Shown in pieces: positions 17,873 through 25,461 of a DNA stretch of 40,646 bases. Source of the DNA: SOKP01 sp048887165. Its GTDB lineage: Archaea; Asgardarchaeota; Lokiarchaeia; Sigyniarchaeales; SOKP01. The first letter of the stretch is position 1. Every line of letters begins with the position of its first letter. Below the pieces are notes generated by a model, which saw nothing but the letters and a program-made list of their open reading frames with translations, ran no database searches and was not told the DNA's origin. The stretch is from NCBI GenBank assembly GCA_048887165.1, contig JBHLJZ010000023.1, positions 1-40,646 on the forward strand, read 5' to 3'. The position numbers were made by a program, and so were the translations under genes.

Positions 17873-19207
17873 ATGACTAACTTAGAAAATAGCAATAGAA
17901 AAGTTTTAATATTAGGAATAGATGGAGTTCCCTATTCCTTTGTCAAGCAATTAATTCAGGAAAATAATTTTCCAAATTTCAAGAAATTGTTTGAAATTGG
18001 ATGCGCAAGCCCTTTAAAATCAATATTACCTACAGTATCAGGAGTTGCCTGGACAGCTATTTTCACTGGTGTAAATCCCGCGAAATTTGGCGTTTTTGGG
18101 TTTTTAGATTTGAAAAAAGATTATATTCCCTTCATTCCGACTTCAACATCCTTAAAATCTGACAATATTTTAGACTTCCTAAGTCAAATGGGTAAACGGG
18201 TAATTTCACTTGGAGTGCCAATGACATATCCTCCAAAAGAGGTAAATGGAATATGTGTAGGGGGCTTCTTAACACCAAGCTTAGAAAAAGGAATTTATCC
18301 TAATGAAATGTTACCGCTCTTTGAAGAAGAAAACTATATCGTTGATATTAATCCTATGAAAGCACGAGAATCTCTTGACTACTTTATGGAAGAGTTAACT
18401 AAAGTGTTTGAAGGTAGAAAAAACACGATGTTAAGATTAATCAAAGAACAAAAGTGGGATTTTTTTATCACACATTTTATTGATACAGACAGAATTAATC
18501 ATTTCCTATGGCATTACTATGAGAACGGTCCCTCAAAATACAAAGAGTTTTTTATTGAATTTTATCAGAATATTGATACCATGCTTGGAACCATCTTAGA
18601 CCTGATCGATGATAATACTATACTCATAGTCCTCTCCGACCATGGATTCTGTAAAACTAAAAAAGAAATTCAATTAAACTATTGGTTAAAAGAAAATGGA
18701 TATCTGAATTTCAAAATAGAAAACCCTAAATCTTTTAAGGATATTACTGAAGAATCTGTCGCGTTCTCACTCACACCTGGAAGAATTTATATTCATAATG
18801 AATCATGGAAAAGTGGTAAAGTTTCTAAAAACGAGAGTGAGGGCATTATAAATGAGATTATTGAGAAATTAAGATTACTAGAGAATCCTGAAAATAATGA
18901 AAAAATCTTCAAAGAAGTTTATACGAAGAGTGAAATTTATTCTGGAAAATATATTGATGATGCGCCGGAAATTACCATTCTTCCGAGTGATGGTTATGAA
19001 CTGAAATCAAAACTTAATGCAATAAGTTTTTTCAATCCTCCAGATATGGCAGGTATTCATACCTATGATGATGCTATGATATGCTTTAATCAAAATTTTG
19101 ACCTCAAAACTGATATATCAGTTTTAGATGTTTACCCTACAATTTTAAAGATATTAGGTTTAGAATGCCCTGAAAATTTGGATGGGAAGTTAATCATTAA
19201 GGAATGA
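17873..19207 (+). CDS. Alkaline phosphatase superfamily phosphodiesterase/pyrophosphatase
   Basis: This 444-residue protein is a type I phosphodiesterase/nucleotide pyrophosphatase-like enzyme. Seen are D17 in GIDGVPY, the nucleophile T61 in SGVAWTAIFTGVNP, the metal sites FIDTDRINHFLWHYY and VLSDHGFCKT, and the final His in MAGIHTYDDA. Archaeal relatives are annotated as nucleotide pyrophosphatases or phosphoglycerate-mutase-like proteins. The substrate is unknown. There is no signal peptide. It runs divergently from the sulfatase-type gene, and the 144-base gap is A+T-rich without an SD, so it may be leaderless. Confidence 0.85.
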   Translation: MTNLENSNRKVLILGIDGVPYSFVKQLIQENNFPNFKKLFEIGCASPLKSILPTVSGVAWTAIFTGVNPAKFGVFGFLDLKKDYIPFIPTSTSLKSDNILDFLSQMGKRVISLGVPMTYPPKEVNGICVGGFLTPSLEKGIYPNEMLPLFEEENYIVDINPMKARESLDYFMEELTKVFEGRKNTMLRLIKEQKWDFFITHFIDTDRINHFLWHYYENGPSKYKEFFIEFYQNIDTMLGTILDLIDDNTILIVLSDHGFCKTKKEIQLNYWLKENGYLNFKIENPKSFKDITEESVAFSLTPGRIYIHNESWKSGKVSKNESEGIINEIIEKLRLLENPENNEKIFKEVYTKSEIYSGKYIDDAPEITILPSDGYELKSKLNAISFFNPPDMAGIHTYDDAMICFNQNFDLKTDISVLDVYPTILKILGLECPENLDGKLIIKE

Positions 19208-19217
19208 TGGATTTTTA

Positions 19218-19484
19218 TTAACCCCAATCACTTCTATATCCTTTTCCTCCCTTTGGCCAATTAAAGACTAGAGCCTTAGGTTCACAAACATACCAACATG
19301 CAGCACATTCCATACAATAATTCATAGATTTGATTTTAACTTTCTTTTTAACTATTTCAAAACAATTAGCTAAGCAAACATTTACACAATTTGCGCACCC
19401 AGTACATTTATCAAGATTGATAGTAATAAATTGTTCAGTATCCTCAATCCATTCAACACCAGGGAATTCTTTAGATTTCCTTAT
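19218..19484 (-). CDS. FixX-like 2[4Fe-4S] ferredoxin, apparent ATA start
   Basis: This minus-strand frame of about 88 residues encodes two complete cluster motifs, CTGCANCVNVC and CMECAACWYVCEP, and ends with the RSDWG tail. This is the FixX-like ferredoxin that partners ETF-quinone-oxidoreductase-type flavoproteins. The flavoprotein gene lies directly upstream. The frame has no ATG, GTG or TTG before the first cysteine. A stop (19493-19491) lies inside an SD (AAGGTGA, 19497-19491), and an ATA at 19484 follows at 6 nt spacing, overlapping the flavoprotein stop codon as ATAA. I infer initiation at ATA. A -1 frameshift fusion or an assembly error (ATG read as ATA) are alternatives. The gene itself is certain from the cysteines. 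Confidence 0.82.
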   Translation of the reverse strand: MRKSKEFPGVEWIEDTEQFITINLDKCTGCANCVNVCLANCFEIVKKKVKIKSMNYCMECAACWYVCEPKALVFNWPKGGKGYRSDWG

Positions 19485-21157
19485 TTTAATTCACCTTTTA
19501 TTGTAATTTGTTCTGAAAATATAGCAGGATCTGCCCGATCGACAAATTTAATTAATTTATTGCTTATAATATTGGCCCAAGGTTCTATAAGTTTAATTAA
19601 AAGAAGATATAGCGGTTCAATTATTTTTAACATATTCTTCATAAATGTATTAGCAGCTTGAGTAAAAGGAAATAAGAACCACTTATATAATCTCTTAAAC
19701 TTATATAATAATTTTACGATTGAATTTAATGAAATTAAGGAAAATAAGAAAATATTTTGTTTGAACTTTGGTCTTTTAACTCCTTCTTTGTTAGAGAACT
19801 TCTTTTCAGAATAATCATAATTTTCATGCAACCAGTTTTGATAATAACGGAAATACATTTTAATCCATTTGCTTAAAATTTGAGGATCTTTTCTTACATA
19901 ATCAATAAGAATTTTCAAAAATGGAGTAGTAAATTGAGTAAGTGAACCTAAACCCCAACCATTATGTATATACTTTTTTAACTTCTTTTCATTGTGTTCT
20001 TTTTGAGCTACTCTTAAGTTATACCGATTTCTAGCAGAAATTGACCATTGAATAATCGGATGTGATTTGATTTGGTTGTCATATCTTTTAAGGAAAGATA
20101 CCGATGTATCATTCGCTTTTATTGCTTGAATAGCTATTTTAGCTGCTATTTCAGCTGAAAACCACGCTGCTGGGACTCCATCACATAATTCAGTACTTTC
20201 AAGTCCAGCAGCATCCCCTATTAATATCATACCACTGGTGTGATTAGGCATATTGCGCAGTTTTTTATCTAAACCTACGTAAATCTCAAAACCCTCCCAC
20301 ATTCGAGCTCTTAATTTGATGAAGGGTGCTACCTGTTCTCTCCACCAAGGTAATTTTGAAGTAATATTTTTATGGTACAAATCAAAAAGTTTTCTTAAAT
20401 TAGGGACTCTTTCCTCTATTTTTAAGCATTGATCTTGCATGAAATGTAAACTATTCCGATAAGGCCAAACCATCAATCCATTTCCAAAACCCAATGGTGG
20501 TGCTATCTTTTGTTCATCCCAGCCCCAACACATTTTTACTGAATACCCAAAAACCTGATCAATCATTCTCTTAGGCATTTCGTAATCATATGTATCCGCT
20601 AATGAAATAGTTTCAGGTGGATATTTTTCTCTTACACCTGCCTTAATTGCTATCAAACCTTGAGACCCTTCCGCATCAATTACAATCTTCGAACGAATTT
20701 CTTCACCTTTATCTGTTATAACTCCCTTAATAACACCATCTTCTTTTATTACATCTGTTATAGTTGTTGATGTTCTTAATTCCACTCCTGCTTTCCTAGA
20801 TAACCATTCACAAAACGGTTTACAATAGGTGTGATATCCAAAAGCTATAATCGGAGAGAATGGTTTTGGAACTTTTAAAGAGTCATCTATATCAATATCA
20901 TTTTTGTCAATATCTTTTATAATATAATTAACAATACCATCAGCAGGTCTCTCAAAAGGGGGATTTCCATCTCGTATAAAATCTGGACCAAATAAGAACC
21001 CATAGAAAGGAATCGTGAGACCTGAAATAACTTTCTCTCCAACATTTTCAGATCTTTCAAGCATTAAAGTTTTTAATCCTGCATCACTGCAAATCTTGGC
21101 AGCAACAGGACCCCCAAATCCTGCACCGATAACAATTATATCGTATTTAGTTGACAA
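19481..21157 (-). CDS. FixC-like FAD-dependent oxidoreductase (ETF-quinone oxidoreductase / geranylgeranyl reductase family)
   Basis: This 558-residue flavoprotein has the FAD loop GAGFGG (11-16), an E at the end of strand 2 (MLERS), a second FAD motif IVIDAEGSQG, and GMILIGDAAGLESTELCDGV (the GD motif). It continues with a long C-terminal part rich in hydrophobic and basic residues (about 470-558), probably membrane-associated. Together with the downstream FixX-like ferredoxin it would move electrons between an electron carrier and quinone or a lipid double bond. In archaea this family also reduces isoprenoid chains of ether lipids, so either role is possible. The start is TTG with a GAGATG SD-like site about five bases upstream. 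Confidence 0.88.
   Translation of the reverse strand: MSTKYDIIVIGAGFGGPVAAKICSDAGLKTLMLERSENVGEKVISGLTIPFYGFLFGPDFIRDGNPPFERPADGIVNYIIKDIDKNDIDIDDSLKVPKPFSPIIAFGYHTYCKPFCEWLSRKAGVELRTSTTITDVIKEDGVIKGVITDKGEEIRSKIVIDAEGSQGLIAIKAGVREKYPPETISLADTYDYEMPKRMIDQVFGYSVKMCWGWDEQKIAPPLGFGNGLMVWPYRNSLHFMQDQCLKIEERVPNLRKLFDLYHKNITSKLPWWREQVAPFIKLRARMWEGFEIYVGLDKKLRNMPNHTSGMILIGDAAGLESTELCDGVPAAWFSAEIAAKIAIQAIKANDTSVSFLKRYDNQIKSHPIIQWSISARNRYNLRVAQKEHNEKKLKKYIHNGWGLGSLTQFTTPFLKILIDYVRKDPQILSKWIKMYFRYYQNWLHENYDYSEKKFSNKEGVKRPKFKQNIFLFSLISLNSIVKLLYKFKRLYKWFLFPFTQAANTFMKNMLKIIEPLYLLLIKLIEPWANIISNKLIKFVDRADPAIFSEQITIKGELK
19491..19497 (-). promoter_or_regulatory. SD site setting the ATA start of the FixX-like gene
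   Basis: AAGGTGA matches the archaeal anti-SD (complement of GGAGGTGA) and sits inside the end of the flavoprotein gene. The next codon in the ferredoxin frame at productive distance (6 nt) is ATA at 19484-19482. Confidence 0.6.
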
Positions 21158-21285
21158 GAGAACATCTCATAAAAATAAAAATGGATATTATAATATTTGT
21201 TTATAACTTTTTAAAATTTTAAAAAGTTAAAAATTATTAAATAATTGAATTTAAAGAATAAGAATAAAAAAATTATGTAAATATT

Positions 21286-22020
21286 CTACTTTTGATATGC
21301 AACTTTAATTGACAGAGAAATACTTTCGTCGAATGCTTGACCCTCGACCATACATTTGCAAGATAGTTCTTTAGATTTAAAAAATTCAGTAAAATAGCCC
21401 AACCAATACCTTGAATATCTTTTATCCTGTCTGTGTCGGAACAACAAATGATATTGGTCTTCATTTTCGTGGGTTATGTCAATCGCATAAAAGTAGTTAG
21501 CAACTATCCATATAGTTTTAATCGAATTTATGATCTCTTCAATTGTAAGACTCTTTATTGGCTTTTGGTTATACCACATTATAATGTCAAATGCAACATT
21601 ACTTTTTTGAGGCATATCTACTGCTTTTTCTGGAGCTTCTGCGGCAGCGATAAGTTGGTTAAATGTTGTTTTCCCGATTAACATCATTTTCATCTCTTCT
21701 CTCATTCTGATAAAAAGATCACGATGTAATTCTTTTTGCTCTCCATAAAATTTGACCGCTTTTTCAAGAAAAGAAATTACTAATTCATCTTCATCCTTGT
21801 ATTTATTTATTATCGCGTGAATCTCAGGATCCATGGAATTATAATTATCATACATTTTTATGGCAGACGCAATGAGGTTCGAGATGGTCATCCCTTTTTC
21901 TTCTTTATATTTATCAATGATATGTCTGATCTCTTCTGGAACTTTTACAAACAAACCTAATTTCTCTTCATGTTTATCAGCATCATCATCATTTTTTGCT
22001 TGTTCTGCTTCTTTTGCCAA
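21286..22020 (-). CDS. Tandem ribbon-helix-helix-like protein with unknown C-terminal domain
   Basis: This protein of about 244 residues has a charged N-terminus followed by two similar units: VPEEIRHIIDKYKEEKGMTI (27-46) continuing to SNLIASAIKMY, and MDPEIHAIINKYKDEDELVI (63-82) continuing to SFLEKAVKFY. Both look like RHH (CopG-type) units. The remaining 140 residues (about 105-244) include YNQKPIKSLTIEEIINSI and RHRQDKRYSRYWLGYFTEFF, not a family I can name. A DNA-binding regulator with a sensor or oligomerisation domain is plausible. The SD GAGGTGA (22032-22026) favours TTG at 22020 over the GTG at 22029, which lies inside the SD. Confidence 0.72.
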   Translation of the reverse strand: MAKEAEQAKNDDDADKHEEKLGLFVKVPEEIRHIIDKYKEEKGMTISNLIASAIKMYDNYNSMDPEIHAIINKYKDEDELVISFLEKAVKFYGEQKELHRDLFIRMREEMKMMLIGKTTFNQLIAAAEAPEKAVDMPQKSNVAFDIIMWYNQKPIKSLTIEEIINSIKTIWIVANYFYAIDITHENEDQYHLLFRHRQDKRYSRYWLGYFTEFFKSKELSCKCMVEGQAFDESISLSIKVAYQK

Positions 22021-22200
22021 GAAATTCACCTCAAATCTTATTTTTAAACCTCAAAAATTATTCTACATCTAATGAAATATAATTCCCAATCGAATATATA
22101 TAATTGTATATTTTAAAATCTAATTCTTATAAAAAATTAACATTTCAAACGACAAAAACCCTGTTTTAAAAATATATTTAAATATATTGTATATCTAATC

Positions 22201-22923
22201 TCAAGTTTGTGAATCATCCATTACTAATTGATTAGGCTCATATTGCTTTTCCATTCGATTACTTCTGATTGAATTTATGATGACATATAAAAATGCACTC
22301 CAAAGCACCAAAAGTAATCCTGTTGTAAATAAGAAAAATAATGGATTTTCCATAAAGGTCCCTAAGATTAATGAAGCTAAATATACAGAAGTAAGCCCAA
22401 ATACGATAAAGCATCCAAAGATTGATATTCTCCAACGAAATCGCCCTTCTAGCAAATTATTGATATCAAACTCTAAAATATCATTATTTTCGAAAAGATT
22501 CTGCCTGCTGAACGCATTTTCAAAGCTCAGTATCTTACACTTTTTCAATAAAAGGTCATGACACCGCACTAATAAGAGTTTGCCAATATAGCAGTTTAAA
22601 ATTCTCGAATTTAAGCTGCTACGTATGGCCAGATCTCCTTCTATACCACAAGCTTTAAATTCTAAATTAGAACAGTTAATTATTTTCAAAAACACGAAAT
22701 CACAGTTTTCAAAGGTAATGAAACAACAATTCTTTATAGTTAAATCAATAAAATTACAATTTTTAAAAATAATAACTAAATTTGAATCAATAAATAAGGT
22801 TTTTGAGGTAGATGATTTAAAATTAATAAAAATGATTGGACTATCTTTAGAACCTGTCCCCTTAAGATCTTTTTCTAAAGCTATTCTCTTTAAATCATGA
22901 TAATCATATATTTCCTTAATTAT
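22201..22923 (-). CDS. Beta-helix/pentapeptide-like repeat membrane protein, apparent ATA start
   Basis: The frame is open from a stop at 22926-22924 down to 22201, giving about 240 residues. Residues about 40-135 repeat short units rich in N-C-x-F/I, such as FKNCNF, IKNCCF, FENCDF, IINCSN and FKACGI, suggesting a small right-handed beta-helix or pentapeptide-like fold. Two TM segments follow (about 168-192 and 198-220). The only canonical start upstream of most repeats is GTG 22695, inside the repeat. An SD (AAGGAG, 22936-22931) precedes ATA 22923 by 7 nt, so I place the start there. Function is unknown; the cysteines may also suggest metal binding. Confidence 0.66.
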   Translation of the reverse strand: MIKEIYDYHDLKRIALEKDLKGTGSKDSPIIFINFKSSTSKTLFIDSNLVIIFKNCNFIDLTIKNCCFITFENCDFVFLKIINCSNLEFKACGIEGDLAIRSSLNSRILNCYIGKLLLVRCHDLLLKKCKILSFENAFSRQNLFENNDILEFDINNLLEGRFRWRISIFGCFIVFGLTSVYLASLILGTFMENPLFFLFTTGLLLVLWSAFLYVIINSIRSNRMEKQYEPNQLVMDDSQT

Positions 22924-22930
22924 TCACACA

Positions 22931-22936
22931 CTCCTT
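22931..22936 (-). promoter_or_regulatory. SD site setting the ATA start of the repeat protein
   Basis: AAGGAG is followed by 7 nt and then ATA (22923), with ATT as the next codon. An in-frame stop lies between the SD and the ATA, so the gene cannot begin further upstream. Confidence 0.55.
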
Positions 22937-23010
22937 AAAATTTTAACAATCATTAATAATCTCTCTAATAAATTAAAAAAAAATTAATTTTAAATTAAGA
23001 TTCATTGCAT

Positions 23011-23304
23011 TTATCCGCCAAAGAATGGGGCAATTATGATACGTATTACAATCCCTGCAATGAGACCGATGATTCCAAGAATCAAAGCTGCAATTGCCCT
23101 TCCTTTTGGATCATCCACGACAATGCCAATGATCCCAAAGATGATCGCAATTGCAGGTACTAGCCAACTAATCAGAGAAAGGAGAGCTGCAATGTCAGAT
23201 GCTCCCAACATAGAACTCATTGAAGAAAGGGCTGCCATTGCCCCGCTAAAAGGGATACAAATTAATCCAAAAATCAAACCAATTGTACCACATGTTCTTC
23301 CCAT
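23011..23304 (-). CDS. Small membrane protein, DUF4190-like
   Basis: This 97-residue protein is almost entirely hydrophobic, with about three segments (5-27, 40-65 and 70-92), a polar turn VDDPKGRAIAA before the last helix, and the end IIIAPFFGG. Length and composition resemble the DUF4190 type of small membrane proteins, though the archaeal form is not firmly assigned. The ATG lies in an A-rich stretch without a strong SD. Function is unknown. Confidence 0.65.
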   Translation of the reverse strand: MGRTCGTIGLIFGLICIPFSGAMAALSSMSSMLGASDIAALLSLISWLVPAIAIIFGIIGIVVDDPKGRAIAALILGIIGLIAGIVIRIIIAPFFGG

Positions 23305-23702
23305 TTTTTTCGCCCAATTTTTTTTTGATAGGATTAAATAGGTATGAACATATTTAGATTTTTCATGAACTTATCCTCTCTTTATAAAGAAGAAAAATTA
23401 GTTGCTTCTGTTAATTTAGCGGGAGTAAACTTTTTATATAATATTTAGTTTTTGCTCTGTCCCTTATGTTTTAATAATAATAATGATGTAAAGACAAAAG
23501 ACCTTTTCTCCCAAAAAACTTGTAGTGTATTAGAAAACTAAAAAACGCGATATTGTAAAGACCCTATGTGAATATATAATAGTAAAGTTTATTTGAACAA
23601 TAAATTAATCATTTTGTTCTCTGATTTTGATGATTAATGTTTTTTTACCCTTTGAAAAATAATTCTTTAAATCCAAGAATTTTTTATATAAAAAGTAAGG
23701 AT
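23305..23702. other. Intergenic region, no gene supported
   Basis: About 400 A+T-rich bases lie between two minus-strand small genes. I see no supported gene. The only item noted is an 11-codon open frame at 23334-23366 (minus, ATG with GAGAGG eight bases upstream) that stops about 30 bases before the small membrane gene; it could be a leader peptide or chance. Confidence 0.5.
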
Positions 23703-23840
23703 TTAATCATCAAGAAGCAATAATTTAAATAGTTTTGAGGTTTTCCGATATTCCGTAGAGGAACATCTAGGGCATTTTGTTTCGCGGTCTTTATGGGTAT
23801 AGAATTTTTTTCCGCATTTCTTACATTTTAATCTTGTCAT
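23703..23840 (-). CDS. Tiny zinc-ribbon protein (45 residues)
   Basis: This complete 46-codon frame starts with ATG at 23840 (MTRLKCKKCGKKFYTHKDRE, then TKCPRCSSTEYRKTSK). It has two CxxC pairs: C6-x2-C9 and C24-x2-C27. This is a free-standing zinc ribbon of the kind common as small archaeal proteins of unknown role, possibly RNA- or protein-binding given the many Lys/Arg residues. The cysteine pairs and basic composition make it a real gene despite its length. The SD is weak. Confidence 0.72.
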   Translation of the reverse strand: MTRLKCKKCGKKFYTHKDRETKCPRCSSTEYRKTSKLFKLLLLDD

Positions 23841-24126
23841 TATTCAGCTTTGTTTTTAATTTAAAGTATTTCATTAGAATTTTTAATCTTTGCTTTGGTT
23901 TTAATAGGATTTTTAGAAGATAGCCTCGCATTATTTAAGCATTGAGTGATTAATATATTGTTATATATAGTTTATATATTTTCCAAATCCTTATTTTTAA
24001 AGGTTTAAACAGTTTTGAAGTTATTACGAAACATTTAAATACTTATATAATATATTTATATATCGGAACATATTAGGAAATATAGAAAAATATTCTCAAA
24101 AATTAATGTAAAAAGGAAGTCAGAAA
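23841..24126. other. A+T-rich intergenic region with plus-strand promoter
   Basis: These 286 bases separate the divergent zinc-ribbon gene (minus) and the membrane operon (plus). They hold the BRE/TATA-like element listed separately and an A+T-rich leader before 24127 that ends in AAAAAGGAAGTCAGAAA, an SD for the first operon gene. I see no other gene. Confidence 0.6.
24027..24041 (+). promoter_or_regulatory. BRE/TATA promoter of the membrane operon
   Basis: CGAAA (BRE-like, 24027-24031) is followed by TTTAAATA (24034-24041), the usual spacing for an archaeal promoter. Transcription would start near 24065, leaving a leader of about 60 bases that ends in an SD. Other A+T-rich boxes lie close by, so the exact element is uncertain. 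Confidence 0.5.
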
Positions 24127-24549
24127 ATGCAAGATAGAAAAACTACTTTAGGATTTGTAATTTGTCTTTCAATAGTAATGGCTGCGGCTTTATTTATGGT
24201 TTTTAGCTTTAACGGAGGATTTTTTTTCTTTACCCCATTTATTCCAGCGATTTTTATATTTGTTATTTGTATAATTGTGATTGGTGCTGCTTCAAGTAAT
24301 CAATCAAGACAACGAAGAAGTGAGCCATATCCATATTATTATCATTATCAAAATCGAAACCATCAACAGCAACAAATTCCAGTTGAAAATCCCTATAAAG
24401 TTAAACCAATCAAACTAATAGATGATAGCCCTAAAGTAGAAGAAGAGGAATCTAATGAGTCTAAAGATGTACAATTTTGTATGTTTTGTGGTATTAAAAT
24501 TGATAGAGATGCAGTTTATTGTCATCAATGTGGTACAAGATTAAAATAA
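24127..24549 (+). CDS. Two-TM membrane protein with C-terminal zinc ribbon
   Basis: This 140-residue protein has two hydrophobic segments (about 9-26 and 32-55), a Tyr/Gln/His-rich linker (64-88), an acidic stretch (99-115), and a zinc ribbon with C118-x2-C121 and C132-x2-C135 (IDRDAVYCHQCGTRLK). The ribbon faces the cytoplasm if both ends are inside. The next gene ends in almost the same ribbon (MDRDAIFCHQCGNKF), so the module has been shared between neighbours. It is the first gene of the five-gene plus-strand run that ends in flotillin. The SD is AAAAGGAAG, seven bases before the ATG. Function is unknown. Confidence 0.72.
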   Translation: MQDRKTTLGFVICLSIVMAAALFMVFSFNGGFFFFTPFIPAIFIFVICIIVIGAASSNQSRQRRSEPYPYYYHYQNRNHQQQQIPVENPYKVKPIKLIDDSPKVEEEESNESKDVQFCMFCGIKIDRDAVYCHQCGTRLK

Positions 24550-24608
24550 TACTAAAATAAGTTTATTTAAAAGTTAAAAATCAATTATATGGTAAAATTA
24601 AGAAAAAG

Positions 24609-25403
24609 ATGAATAAAAGTGGACAGATTTATAGTGCAATTTTAGTTGTCTGTCTATTCATTTCGATATTTATCATATTTAACACCTTTTCAGTTTGGAG
24701 AAATAATTCTGAGGGTGAAAGTCCCATTGCATCAAATTCTGGATGGAGCGGAGGAGTTATTATTCAATACAATGAATTTTATGCACCTCATGCGGATGCA
24801 TCTAAGAAGATTGATTGGTGGTTTGCTAGTTTTCCCTCAAATGTCTCTTTAATCGTTATGATAATGAGGAATTTTTATTATACAGAATTCCTGGATCTTG
24901 AAAGAACCTATGGTTTAAACGCAACCGTTTTTGATTTTTACTTTGAAACCTTTATCGTAGCAGAGAGCAATAATAACTCTGGTGAGATGGATCTATATTA
25001 TGAAGATCACTGGTATGTTGTATTTATTAATCTTGATGATGATATGGAGGCTTCACAATTAGAATTTAGAGTAAATTTTGACGTGTATGAACAAGAATAT
25101 TTTTACATAAATCCTATAGCCAGTATATATATGGTTTATGGAGTGGTCATTTCTTTAATTATTATAGGTTTGATTATTAGAACTATTAGAAAGAGAGTAA
25201 TTTTAAATAAACCTGCTCCGGTTCCACCATATCCTTATATTCCTAAAAAACAACAACAGCCAGTTTCACCAAATTCTTATATAGAAAAAGAGAAAATCCA
25301 GAACATAGAACCAGAAGGTTCAATACCTAAATATTGTCCATATTGCGGAGAATATATGGATAGAGATGCAATATTCTGCCACCAATGTGGAAATAAATTC
25401 TAA
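24609..25403 (+). CDS. Membrane protein with extracellular domain and C-terminal zinc ribbon
   Basis: This 264-residue protein has a TM segment at about 7-26, an extracytoplasmic region (about 28-170) with several N-x-S/T sites and aromatic residues, a second TM (about 173-193), a proline-rich linker (PAPVPPYPYIPKKQQQP) and a zinc ribbon with C243-x2-C246 and C257-x2-C260. The ectodomain is of unknown fold. This looks like a surface-exposed protein with a cytoplasmic metal-binding tail. It is the second gene of the flotillin operon, 59 bases after the first. No family is recognised. Confidence 0.72.
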   Translation: MNKSGQIYSAILVVCLFISIFIIFNTFSVWRNNSEGESPIASNSGWSGGVIIQYNEFYAPHADASKKIDWWFASFPSNVSLIVMIMRNFYYTEFLDLERTYGLNATVFDFYFETFIVAESNNNSGEMDLYYEDHWYVVFINLDDDMEASQLEFRVNFDVYEQEYFYINPIASIYMVYGVVISLIIIGLIIRTIRKRVILNKPAPVPPYPYIPKKQQQPVSPNSYIEKEKIQNIEPEGSIPKYCPYCGEYMDRDAIFCHQCGNKF

Positions 25404-25461
25404 TAATTTTAATTCAAATTAAATAAAAAATATTAAAAAAGAAAAGAAGAAGGGAGAGAGA

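Noticed and set aside
19218..21157. FixC-FixX as one gene with a programmed -1 frameshift
   Set aside because: No standard slippery heptamer is present (TTAAAAT only), and an SD at 6 nt from the second frame makes separate initiation simpler. Not fully excluded.
22170..22190. A+T palindrome AATATATTTAAATATATT
   Set aside because: Only A and T bases, so it is expected by chance in this composition; no gene start nearby uses it.
22201..22695. GTG at 22695 as start of the repeat protein
   Set aside because: It lies inside the NC-F/I repeat domain with no SD; the frame with the same repeats continues 76 codons upstream to an SD.
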